From NCBI RefSeq assembly GCF_021869535.1, contig NW_026262679.1, positions 46,050,426 to 46,114,425 on the forward strand: a stretch of DNA of 64,000 nt. Direction: 5' to 3'. Under the pieces are notes generated by a model, which saw nothing but the letters and a program-made list of their open reading frames with translations, did not search any database and was not told the DNA's origin. Positions 37,273 through 47,763 of the stretch are shown one piece after another. Numbering within the stretch: the stretch's first letter is position 1; the number at the start of each line of letters is the position of its first letter. This DNA comes from Mytilus californianus (taxonomy: Eukaryota > Mollusca > Bivalvia > Mytilida > Mytilidae). The position numbers and the translations under genes are program-made.

Positions 37273-40200
37273 CATATATAATAAACAAATAGTTATAGAA
37301 GTTTATATACCTGAAAATCACTTCATAAAAATTATATGAACCTATACAACATGTATTTCATATATCTGTTATATCATAAAAAAACATAAATGTATTGGGC
37401 ATACGCTGTCTGATTTTTTTTAGGAAGTTGTTGTATTCTTCATTGTTATTATCCTGTACATTTTATAGTCAAATAGGGTTTTCAATTAAATTGTCATAAG
37501 TGGACATATTGGTTAAAAAATCATGTAATATAAATATATTTTACATCTACCATTGTAGGTCCTGGATTTTCTTCAACATCCCCACAGAGATGCAGGATAA
37601 ACCTTTTGAAGTTCTTCCAACATCTGCTTGCCAAAACCTTCACTGTTGTTAGTGCAAACTCTATTCTTGTGGGACTACTAGACTCCACTTCCTCACTCTC
37701 TGCAAAATCTATTGTTGTTGGAATACTACACTCCACTTCATCATTCTCTGCAAATTCTATTGTTGAAATACTACACTCCAGTTCATCACTCTCTGCAAAC
37801 TCTATTGTTGTTGGAATACTACACTCCACTTCATCACTCTCTGCAAACTCTGTTTGTGATGGAATAATACAATCCACTTCATAACCCTCTGTAACAATAA
37901 AGGACTTGCTTAGAAGTTTGTTCAATTGACCTAGACCTAGCTGATTTGCTGGCTTCAGAATTTTATAATCAATATATGACTGGAAGTGGTGTGATTTCGA
38001 AAATTAAGCTTAAATAGGGACATAGCACACAAATAATATATTAATAATAGAGCATAAATGTTGCAATCTAGCTTTAAAATGTAACTGTAGACAAGGAAAA
38101 AATAAAATAGCACCCTAATTTGAAAGGTAAGATACACAAAATGCACAAGGGAAAAAAGACGCATCTTTTTGAGTGAAGCCCATACTATTTCACTTGTAAT
38201 AAGTCTATTGCAATATTAAATATAGTGGAAAAGATTATGTCATCCAATACATTAAAATTCCTAAAACACTCTTACCTATGTATACACTACCATATGCTAT
38301 GTGTTTATCATTCTCGTCATAGGAACTCCTAAGCTCCTCTACAGGTTCCTCAGTTATTGGTACCTAGCAAAATAAAAAAGTATTTTTTTCAAAAACCTAA
38401 ATAAATTTGTAAAAGGGTATCTATAAGTAATAAATTGTCAGATTGGTACATGCATTTCTTCTCTTTTTTCCTTGTGTATATAGAAACAACCAATAATTCA
38501 AACATTTCTTTTATACCGCACAAAATAATTACAAAAACTAATTCACCACATTTTCAAATGATTATCACCAGAAATAATGAATTCCAAACATTACAAACCT
38601 GAAGAGAAAGATCTTTGACTAAGTGAGTTTTGCCTGGAAAAAAAAAAGACACCATAAGTTTTAACATATACATATCTATTTGCATTCAGCAATCCTATTC
38701 GACTGTACATATCATTCATTTTCTAGAGGTGTGCAAGCATAGGAAATTTAAATATATTTAATACCAGTAATATCTTAAATAACTTAGAAAGTGCCTATGA
38801 GAAATTGTTTACTCTTTTGGATCACCAAAGTTAATCCATATTTTTGAGATTAAATAATATTCATTCTTGAAATAAAGAATTTTCAGTTTAGTAAATTATT
38901 TTTTTATCTCAATATAAAAAAACAGTAATAAAAACAAACTGTAAGGGTATCTAGTCCATGTATGTTCAGTTCATTGTCTAAAACTGTGAGGTGTTGCTTG
39001 CCTTGTAACAATTGTTTTTATAGTTCCTGTTATATCATATGTATGTGTGATAAGTGAATATTTATAATATAGTAAAATAAACGGACTGAAGTAATCTGCA
39101 TATTTGAAAACATACAAACGGATTTCTGTGAGGACTAAATACATTTTTAAATGTGCTTAATTAATATATACTCATTCCTGTTCCTATTATAATACATTAT
39201 ACCCAGGGAAGGCACTTTAATACTGCTCATACTGGTCCTGAGAAGTCTCATTCAATCCTATATTAATCCTAATATTGACCACTATAATGTAAAAATGCCT
39301 ATTGTGTGATTTCGAAAATCATTCTATATACCAAAAATATCATAACTGAAAAGCACAATACTTAAATTATAAGAAGTTTTAATACCAAACCTTTTTTAGC
39401 ATGACAGCAAATAACATGGTCTATCAGAAAATCTTCTCTGGAGCATATTACTGGACAAACAGGACAATTATAAGTGCTCTGAAACAATATTGCATATTGA
39501 ACTTTAAATGAACAACTTTTGATATATCATACATCTATCAATCTGGTATGATTTGCAAATTTCAATATCTGTAGGTAAACAAGATTAAATACCACCTTCC
39601 TCTGGATGTCTGGTAAAAAAATCAAACACCCACAAAAAAACAAAATACTGACAGTAAAATAATATTTAAAAGCAGAAAATAATCATGTCAGTACAAAAAC
39701 TATTGTATCTGCCTTTTCTGTTCAATCTATTAAAAAATTAATATAGACGCAAGATAGAAATACACCGAATTCAAAACGTTTACATAGATCATTTAAAAAA
39801 AATTCTAATTAACTTATGTTATTATTTGGTGTAAATATTTGAACTGAATAGAAACTGTAACAAGATTACTTTTTTTTCTTTCTTAGTCACAGCTGTTTTC
39901 TTTGATTGCTTCACTTGTAAGGATTCCACAGATTGCTTTTTCGTGTCAGTCTAAAATAAATGCAATAATTATTCAAATATCTTCCTTTTTGCAATAAAAT
40001 GAATATTCAAGTCCAATAATTCAGTACATTTCCTATGATATTACAGGGTAATTGAATAATTTAAGCTTTATAGAAATAGTAACTTAACAAAATCAAGCAC
40101 AAGAAAGTATTAAGGATAGAGTAACAAATGTATTCAAGCAACATTGTACTTGCGACTTATTGTATTCTTTAAATGTTTTTGCCTTTGAATTCAAAAATTA

Positions 40201-43200
40201 AGTCTCATTAATCTTTCTATATAATTTGTAGGGATTAAAAAATTAAATGTTAAGATAAATGATATTTTAATTTTCTGCATTTCAATATCAGCATAAGTCT
40301 TTAAGTAAACAAAACAATACCTGATAGAAACTATGAATGACTGAGGATGACAAGATAACAGCCAGATCCTCAGTAACATCTAGGACTATTTCATTCCTCT
40401 TTAAACTGTATCTATAAGAAGTGGAAGTAGAATTAGAAAAATATAACAGTTTAAAACTATGAAGAGATTTAAGTTGTGGTACAATCTTGGATTAAAGGAT
40501 TTTGTTATTCATATTTCATTGTTTTCAACCTTTTTTTAAGCATGTACAAATGAATCTTCTGCAATACAATATAAATTCAAATGTGCTATAGTATTTATAT
40601 ATACATCATATGTGTACTTGTTTTCAGACTTCTAGATAACCTATCCTTTAAAGTAAAAGCTCCTTGATAGTATTTAAAATTAGAAACACTAAAATTGTTG
40701 TTGCCTCATGAAGTTTTGTTGCAATTTTTTTTAACATGCAAGCATTTAAAACACTTGAATATCAACTTTTAAAAAGCATGCCATGGTATTTAGTGTGCAT
40801 TTAAAATAAAATTAGAATAATTAAACTTATAACGATAAATTTCCAAAGTTTTCTTCAACATCATGCATTCATGCTAGTAAGATATCAATGAAGTTTTAAA
40901 CCACAAAAAATACTTCATTCAAGTAATTACAAAAAGAAAAAAAATATCAACTTTTTATAGGCATGCCATGGTATTTAGTGGTCATTTAAAATTAATTAGA
41001 ATACTTCAACTTATAACGATTAACTTTCAAAGTTTTGTTCAACATCATGCATTCATGTTAGTAAGACATCAATGGAGTTGTAAATCAAAAAACTTCTTCA
41101 TTCAAGTAATTACAATAACAAAAACACATTAAAAGGTAACACAATAATGCAACGATGACAAACCCTGTTTTATAAGTTCCTCTTGGTTTTCTGTGAGACT
41201 AAATTAAGAAGGTAATGAAAACAAATAAAGTTATATAATTTTTGTTCAAATCATTTGAGGATGTTTGCTAGTCTTTGTTTTTGACAGATATTGGTAATCC
41301 TCTGGTTTTATTCACATGTAGTTCCATCAAAAAGTTAGAATGCTAACTCCGTCCATTCTTTTCCTAATTTATAACATATAGTTTAAAAAGCCTTTTATTT
41401 TTATTTTACATAGTTTTTAAAAGAAAAAGGTGCTAATGTTAAATGTATGGAAAATCTAGAGAGAATAAATTCCCACCAAATTTTAAATGGCTTACATCTT
41501 AAAAACAAGGACACAAACCTTTAATCAGTTATGTTTTTTTAACTTATTTATATACTATAAATTTATAAGTCTTTTAAAAAATATAGCACCGAACTTTGTT
41601 AACACCCCATCTTTATTAATTCAAAATATATATAAAATATGACAGGTATATTTTCCCATGAAATGTCAATAAAATGCATGTTAGCAGCCCTATATTTTTT
41701 TTTTATCTATTAGCAATTTATCCTATAACTTTAAATTAGGGTATATCATAGCTGCTTATGAACTTATAGAGAATCTATGATTTTATGATATTATCTTTGT
41801 TTTGTATTATAAAATGATATTTTCTATTTTAAATAGTACAAATTTTAATTTTTCACTTACTCTTTTATTATTTGATCTTCTTGCCCCAGCTGAAGACAAT
41901 CTCTTCCTCTTAGAAGGGGTTCTTGAGGAATTCTGATGTTCAGCATCCTGTAATAAACATTCAAATGTAATTCTCAACATCAATCAAAGACAAATGTTAA
42001 TACATGTACATATCATATAAAATCAGCAGTTACATAAACCTGGGAACAGTATATCTAACGGGAAATGAATCGGATAGGCTTTCCAGTATAAAATTGATAA
42101 AATCTCGGACTCCTCGAGACTTCGCAAGATTTATGGATTTTGGTGGCGTCTGACTGAAAATTTATCGGAACTGCTCAATAAAGTAATCACATAATTCTAA
42201 TCGTAAATAAATACAAGTTTTATCATAAAGTAGATATATTTTGTCATATAAAATGACCAAAATAAGTGTGATTTATTTGATGTGAAGTGTTTTATAATGT
42301 TTTTGAATTTGGGAATAGAATTGGCGCCATTTTTTTAATACCGTTTGCATTCTGTACCATTCTGTGATAAAATGAATGCAATTATAACAAACTTGAAGTG
42401 ACAGAATACAAGTTTGATACAACTGTAAAACTAGTTTGAATGACATTTTATTGATATTATCAGAAATTATTAGGATAATAGCGAGTACGTTTTTGAAACA
42501 TGTCTGTTTCCGTATCGTATCTTTATTACCTATGACACGACGATAAAATTGGCTACAATTAGGTAGTGTCAAGTCCCGTCAATATATATGTTCCTGCATA
42601 AACAGTAAGGAAACCGTTTCAATTGTGTTAACTATAATAAACACTTCACAAAAAGATAATATTCAAAGTAAATCCATTATTTTGTAATACTTATGTTATT
42701 ATCATGTTATGATTTGTTTATAATTCCATTTCTTATCTAGTACATCAACATGTACAATGAACAAATGTACTTTTATTTTTTTCAAAGGCAGAGCCTGCAT
42801 TTAAAAACCTGAATTAAAATGCCAGGGAGACCATTTAAAAAATATCATAGAAAATCAAATGTTAATTTCTAACAAGTTATTTGTCAGACATGCAAGATAG
42901 TGATAGACAAATACAAATATGCTTTTATCTATTCTTATACACAATCTATTAAATACCGTGTCAAAAGGTCTCTTTCCTGTATCAGAAGAAGGTACTGGTA
43001 GTCTCACCACTTCTGCATAGGTCATCTTGGGTGACAAAGATTCTACATCAGGTACCTGTACGTGAGATAAGGTTGCAGTCACGGATGTAACACACTTTTG
43101 TCTCTCTGCTAAATAGTTCTCTATAGTCATCTTCAAAATAAAAGCTCCATTTCTATTTACATGAAGTCCGTCCCTTCCAAGATGAACAGCAGGTTTAAAG

Positions 43201-44572
43201 AGCTGTGCATAATCAATAAAAAAACATCTACTGTAACCACAAGTTAAAGACTGTATACCAGCGTTCAACTTAAAGACATCTCTCTGCAGTCTTGGCAATG
43301 CTGACATGTTCCAATAACTACTCTCATAGTGGTTTACTGCACGGGGAAGTATGCCACAAATACCTATTTGCAACGATTTAAATTTCAGCAGCAAATTCTC
43401 TATCAGGAATCTATAAGATCTAAAGACAAAATAAGAAACTTGTACATGAGGCAAATAATATTCATCATATTCATTATAGTAAATAAGATTATTCAACCTA
43501 TTGTTTATAATTAAAAGGAAAGCTATACCTGCCAAATTCATTACCATTAGAAACTAGGTAATTTTATATTATATATAACAAATGTTTCTTTGAAATCAAT
43601 AATAATCAGCCAATCAAATTACATGATTTGTCAAAGATCTCAAATAATTATCGGTTACCGTTATTTTGGGAAAGAAATTTATTGTGTTCGGCCAAATTCA
43701 TTCATTTTTTTTTATCACAAAACATGTAAATTTTATCGTAATCATGGTAACGCACCAAAAACATCATTTGGCAAGAATTTTTAACATTGTTCATCATGAA
43801 GGTCCCCTATTACGAACCTCATGATTGCTTACATACACTACATTTGAACTTTGGTGGATAGTCATCTAATGGGAAATTATACCTCATCTCTTTTATTTTT
43901 ATATAGTATCAGCAAACAGGTTTACAATACACCAATCTCGAGTTGTTTTTTAATGAATGAGCAACACTGGTTGACTCGGGATCAATCGGCATAAATTATG
44001 TCATTGAACAATCCGTTTTTACTGTGACGTAATAACATAACCATACACCTTATCGATATTTGGAAATCTGCGCCAGTGGGCCTGAGAATCTGCGCCGCTT
44101 TAACTTTTGATGTCATACAACAATCACTTTTCCATTGTGGCGTCAAAATTTCACTGGAACCTTTGTGATGTCCAGTAATGGCGGACAAATAGCGATTAGG
44201 TGTATTGTTACATACTAAAGGGGATTTTAAGGGAAGTGCACAAATCGAAAGTTGACTACCGGTATAAATTTTTGTATTTGTTTTTTTTAAACCTCCTTAC
44301 CTCAAAGTTGATTCAACATCACCAAATACATCATTCGAACCTAGATGCAGAACAATCTGGTCCGGGTTTTCTGTCTTCATGGCACTCATCAGTTGGGAAT
44401 AGAATTCTTTCCGGTCATTCTGTACTTTGGCACCAGGTATGCACAGTGTTCTAACTGGGTATTCAAACATTGGTACAAGCTGCTTCAGGTTGGAATCCCC
44501 TGCAATTAAAACGCTTCTCAAAACTTTATTAAGGTTAGTGTTAAACATTTCTATAATATAAGTATGAAACAA
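30655..44572 (-). CDS. SGNH hydrolase - C2H2 - 2A - KDZ transposase polyprotein gene, 13 exons
   Basis: Exons in reading order: 44572-44301, 43419-42957, 41947-41861, 41198-41164, 40411-40321, 39950-39870, 39478-39391, 38633-38599, 38363-38276, 37888-37551, 36637-36461, 35655-35554, 34896-30655. Every junction is GT-AG. The phases agree at all twelve introns, giving 6099 nt (2032 codons plus stop). Domains: SGNH hydrolase ~20-190; KRKR nuclear-localisation-like motif 258-261; AT-hook-like RKPRG 277-281; Lys-rich 317-343; C2H2 finger 348-369; acidic repeats ~417-490; 2A motif ending at Pro524; two C2H2-like fingers 529-582; cysteine-rich middle; KDZ-like core ~1460-2000. The start is the first Met of an open exon, with the second Met at residue 9 as an alternative. 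The frame is intact although introns carry several repeats, which suggests a recently active or selected gene. The domain order is inferred from motifs. Exons are predicted, not shown by transcripts. No terminal inverted repeats were found, so a domesticated host gene is possible. Confidence 0.82.
35130..35240 (-). repeat. Fragment of the 'GATTGCCAATGAGACAAC' repeat in intron 12
   Basis: Read on the minus strand, it has GCAGTATGATTGCCAATAAGACAACTCTCCACAAGAGACAG. A second partial copy lies at about 35345-35450. It lies in the intron between exons 12 and 13. Confidence 0.65.
36005..36430 (-). repeat. Long copy of the 'GATTGCCAATGAGACAAC' repeat in intron 11
   Basis: Minus orientation: ATGTGGTATGATTGCCAATGAGACAACTC, ACCATACGGCCTTCAACAATGATC, GGCTCCTGACTTGGGACATGC and AACATGTTTGCTGGAGAC occur in the family's order. 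It ends about 30 bp from the donor of exon 11 (36461). The repeat did not disturb the exon. Confidence 0.8.
36461..36637 (-). other. Paired C2H2-like zinc-finger exon after 2A (exon 11)
   Basis: The 59-codon exon has two similar Cys/His units. The first is CKWEQC (Cys529, Cys534) with His548/His552. The second is CQWEEC (Cys559, Cys564) with His578/His582. The CxWxxC start resembles long-spaced C2H2 fingers that bind DNA. These would be the first structured residues of the downstream 2A product. The exon starts and ends in phase 0 and joins in frame to the small exon 35554-35655. Confidence 0.8.
36648..37283 (+). mobile_element. Poly(A)-tailed retroposon in intron 10 of the 2A-KDZ gene
   Basis: A segment of ~600 bp ends in 'GTTATCGTT' followed by about 30 A. 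It is bounded by direct repeats of ~13 bp (AAAAGCATATATA): one copy just before 36662, the other straddling the end of the A tail near 37271-37283. This is the signature of L1-like reverse-transcribed insertion of an RNA in plus orientation. The body shows no open reading frame and no tRNA-like promoter that I recognise, so it may be a SINE, a LINE tail or a processed non-coding RNA. It sits about 24 nt from the splice acceptor of exon 11 (36637), leaving the polypyrimidine tract intact. Confidence 0.75.
37557..37616 (-). other. 2A ribosome-skipping (StopGo) peptide
   Basis: The encoded sequence ends LHLCGDVEENPGP, which contains the full D-V-E-x-N-P-G-P consensus of class-1 2A peptides preceded by a basic/hydrophobic helix (KNFKRFILHL). 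In known 2A elements the ribosome skips the Gly-Pro bond and then continues. Here the break would fall between Gly523 and Pro524. The exon ends two codons later, so the downstream product would start Pro-Thr-Met and go straight into the zinc fingers of exon 11. The motif lies in the same open frame as the SGNH and transposase exons. Function is inferred from the motif alone. Confidence 0.88.
37640..37888 (-). repeat. Five tandem acidic 16-residue repeats upstream of 2A
   Basis: Exon 10 opens with five imperfect copies of a unit resembling EFAESDEVECSIPTTI (48 nt per unit), covering about residues 417-490. The units are rich in Asp/Glu, and most keep one cysteine. The region lies directly before the 2A helix and probably forms a flexible acidic spacer or protein-binding segment. 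No known family is recognised. The in-frame repeats show that this part of the ORF has expanded without breaking the frame. Confidence 0.8.
39391..39478 (-). other. C2H2 zinc-finger exon (exon 7 of the 2A-KDZ gene)
   Basis: This 88-nt exon encodes a single finger with the spacing C-x2-C-x12-H-x4-H: Cys348, Cys351, His364 and His369. It follows a lysine-rich exon (39870-39950) and a short AT-hook-like exon (41164-41198). The upstream 2A product therefore combines the SGNH hydrolase with a likely nucleic-acid-binding tail. It ends in phase 1, matching the 2-nt start of the next exon at 38633. Confidence 0.8.
40746..41120. repeat. Tandem duplication (~185 bp) in intron 4
   Basis: GCATGCCATGGTATTTAGTG...CATCATGCATTCATG...TTCATTCAAGTAATTACAA appears twice, 185 bp apart, in the intron between exons 4 and 5 of the 2A-KDZ gene. 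Non-coding. Confidence 0.7.
42957..44572 (-). other. SGNH/GDSL hydrolase domain (exons 1-2 of the 2A-KDZ gene)
   Basis: Exon 1 (44572-44301) encodes VLIAGDSN with the nucleophile Ser27, a conserved-block Gly47 (IPGA), and LHLGSND with Asn80. Exon 2 (43419-42957) encodes GILPR (113-117) and ends the fold with FIDYAQLF and the catalytic pair DGLH (Asp174, His177), followed by NRNG. All four SGNH residues are present in the usual order, so an esterase/lipase-type fold is well supported. The substrate is unknown. SGNH or esterase-like domains are known in some mobile elements, notably the first ORF of certain CR1-like retrotransposons. I do not know of one described upstream of a KDZ transposase. 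The C-terminal part of exon 2 (TYAEVVRLPVPSS) looks like a disordered linker. Confidence 0.85.
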
Positions 44573-45256
44573 TATCGATCAAATATGTTAAAAAATTTAA
44601 ATAGTACAAAATTCCTTCAACTGCAGGCAAATACAAAACACTAAGACGTAACAGTCAAAAGGACTATATTCTGTGTCAATAAAAAACTTAGCTGGCTACT
44701 TTATGTCTCGTTTTATGTACAACAATTATTTACAAATATATACAAATCTATTTTCAGAAATAATTTTGGTTTTGGTACCAAAAGATTTAGACAGAAAAAT
44801 ACGCTATCGTCGTAGTTTTCTTGCTAGTTTGTCTCAAAAATACGATGCCGTATAAAAGAGGAAATATATATATACACAGACTCTCAATATCTATTCAGAT
44901 ATATTATCAAAATGTCGACAAAATATAGCTTTTTCTTTATCGCAGTGGTAAGAAATGTGGAAGATGGACGCTATAGGATGCAGCATTGGATGATGGGAGT
45001 TTGAGAGCACCATGTATCCTTTTAGCAGCCAATGAAAACCGCCGTCGCAACTTACCCTAATTTAAATATTAATTTGGGCATATGCAGAATATTTCCCATC
45101 CGACCTCTGCTGTAGGGAAAGAGAAGCTAAGACTCTGTGTGTACAATTTTTTTTTCTTTTTTAAAATCAATATGCAACAATGATTATTTTATGGTGGACA
45201 AATTTTCATTTGCAAGAAGGTTCTTACGCAGCCAGAAAAAAAAAACGCGTGGCTAA
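44573..45256. promoter_or_regulatory. Putative promoter/5' region of the 2A-KDZ gene
   Basis: This is the sequence upstream of the first Met (44572). No convincing TATA box or untranslated exon can be fixed. The segment 44980-45130 is less AT-rich than its surroundings and may hold the transcription start. The assignment rests on position only. Confidence 0.3.
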
Positions 45257-45535
45257 TTGGTATATTCAACGAAAGGGATATCACATGCCTTTTGCAAAGT
45301 CTGCAATAGAGAACGGAACGTCGACCAGGGTGACATGAATTACGTTTCAAAGCACGCAAGGACTATTCATATTTCAGAACACTCCAAAATCTGTCATGGT
45401 AACTTCTTTGTACGACCAGATGACGAGCAACTGAAGATGGTCAAGCAAGCATGTACACTTAATTATGGTGTACGATTAGGGTCAAAAGTAATTTTATCAT
45501 GCAAAAGCACTAATTTATTACAAATGCTACATTAA
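45257..45535 (+). pseudogene. BED-like zinc-finger fragment
   Basis: The open frame contains HAFCKVCNRERNVDQGDMNY followed by VSKHARTIHISEH. The spacing C-x2-C-x14-H-x7-H resembles BED-type fingers at the start of hAT-related proteins and their domesticated kin. There is no ATG at the start and no continuation after 45535, so this is a fragment or an isolated exon. It runs divergently from the 2A-KDZ gene. Confidence 0.45.
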
Positions 45536-45745
45536 TTGTAGCAAATGCAATAATCATTACTGCAAAAGCTATATTTATTGTAGCAAATGCGATAATTATT
45601 TCTGCAAATGCTACAATTATAAAAAATGTAGCATTTGCTATACTTCAACGTATTTAATGGATCAAAAGTAAATTATAGCAAATGCAACACATTGTAGCGT
45701 TTGCAGCATTTGAACTTTTATTAAAGCAAATACAATTGTATATAC
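45536..45745. repeat. Short inverted TAGCAAATGC / GCATTTGCTA repeats
   Basis: The word TAGCAAATGC or its complement occurs repeatedly in ~200 bp (TGTAGCAAATGCAATAATCATTACTGCAAAAGCTA; GTAGCATTTGCTA; TAGCAAATGCAACA). The cluster can fold as several overlapping hairpins. No ORF. Confidence 0.6.
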
Positions 45746-46448
45746 TCCAGGACAGGAGGGTCAAAAAGATAACAACCGCTTTTGCATTAAATTAGAAACA
45801 AGAGGAGGAGCTTATCAAAAATGAATACTAATTCTAATCAAAAGAGGGCTGTGCCATAACACGTCAATTAGAGTGTAGACTGAAAGCTACTGCCAATATT
45901 AACTCAGAAATGTGCAAAATTAAGCGGAAAGGAGATTTGATATTACGTGGATAACCATATGAAAATAAAGAAGAAAGTAATTTTACTTAAAGTAGCTATC
46001 ACTACCAATGTTCACACACATAGTCATTTCGTTTTAGCTTTTAGTTAAAATACTAGTAGTTTAGGTATATGCATGTACTCATTTATATTTTATAAATGCA
46101 GAAAATTTCAAGAAAATTTGGAGAATGAATATTATGATTTACATATATATATAATAAAAAGAAAAATAATAGGCTAATATACAAACAAAATTTGGAAAAC
46201 TCTTATGAAAAATATTATGATAAAATATCAAATTTACAAGAAAACAGTATACTACAACTTAAAAAAAAAGTAATACTAGTACCTTTGAAACATACATACC
46301 TACCCAAAAAAAAAAAAAAAAAAAAGTCAGACCCCAGTTTATTAATAGAAACTAGTAGATGCAGGAACATTCCTAGTGATTTAAGACTCTAATGATTTAA
46401 GACTATGTACACATTGAGATGTATTAGATGAAGAAGTTTCTTTGTTTA
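45746..46448. other. Non-coding AT-rich DNA
   Basis: No gene recognised. A poly(A) run of about 20 is present near 46305-46325. Confidence 0.4.
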
Positions 46449-47745
46449 CTATGGCATGGTATTGGTTGCAAAAATTTGATATTTTTCATTTAAATGCAAT
46501 ATTTTTTATTTAATTGGTATATTTCTTCATTTAAATGCAATATTTTTTTTTATTTAGATGGTATATTTCTTCATTTAAATGCAATATTTTTTATTTAAAT
46601 GGTATAATATTTGATTTAAATGGTATAATTTGTCATTCAAATGCAATATTTTTATTCAATTGGTATAACTTGTCATTTTAATGCAATATTTTTTTTATTT
46701 AATTGGTATAGTAGTTTTTTTTATTTATATGCAATAATTGCATTATGGGAAATTCTATGACGTCACAAGGTCAAATTTGCAACAACGTTTGTGATTGGTC
46801 GGTAATTGTTTGGATTTCTTCCCTTTCTTTCTAAACATGAGTGACCAAGAATTAAAAAAACGCGTCGGAATATCGCCCCTCTAACTAAATATGGCGTTCG
46901 TTTGAGTTCGTGCACTGGCTGTTAATGCCAATAATGGGCAGGACGAGCAATAAATGCGAGTGACAAATAATAATAATTAATTTGACACACAACTTGTTCA
47001 TGGATAGAAACAGATACCTGCGTGCATGGCAAAAACGCCTCCAATGAAAACCCTTTCTGAAGAAACTCCCCTACAGTCTACACATTGAAAAAAAAAAATA
47101 CATAGCTACCCCCACCTTTCCCCCCTTTAAGTCCAGATACATGTAATCATGACGTTCTCTGATCTCTGATGCTATATCATTTTTTACTTTTCTCAGTTGA
47201 TCCTCAGAGACATTGCAGGTAAGGCAAACATAAAAAAGAATAAAAAGCCTTCCAGGACGTTATAATTATTTGGACTAAGTCCCCTCTTTTTTGCTACATG
47301 TAGAAAAAAAATCACCTAATTACGACAGCAGAACCAGCTCACAGAGACCCACAAGAAGAGACCTGAGCTGTGATACTCCGGAACTAATTCTTTAATAAAG
47401 ACAATTCGGGATAAATTGGAACCAGTTACTAACCCATGTTACAACAATAGTCCTATGACATAGGACGTACACTGTATATGAAGGCGTGAACTTCATATTT
47501 TGGACTATCTATAATATGTGCTCTCATGTCTTATACCGCATATCATTTTACATTTAGTATTCGTTGCTGAGCTTTTTTTACTGTTCCCATCTCCGAATCC
47601 CTTAAATAGAATTTTTTCAAGCCCCACAGTAGTTCAATAACTACTATATGTCTTTGCATAAATAAGTATGCAGGGCATATTTCAAAACATATTTTTCTTC
47701 AGGACTTTTAATTGATTTACTTTTCAATACTGCATTGGGAAAAGG

Positions 47746-47763
47746 GGGGGGGGGGGGGGGGGG
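47746..47763 (+). repeat. Poly(G) run
   Basis: AAAAGG followed by an uninterrupted run of about 18-20 G, ending GTATAC. It could form G-quadruplexes and is a likely assembly-error site. Confidence 0.85.

Noticed and set aside
37606-37884. 92-codon plus-strand frame of repeated units
   Set aside because: Antisense reading of the acidic 48-nt repeats in exon 10.
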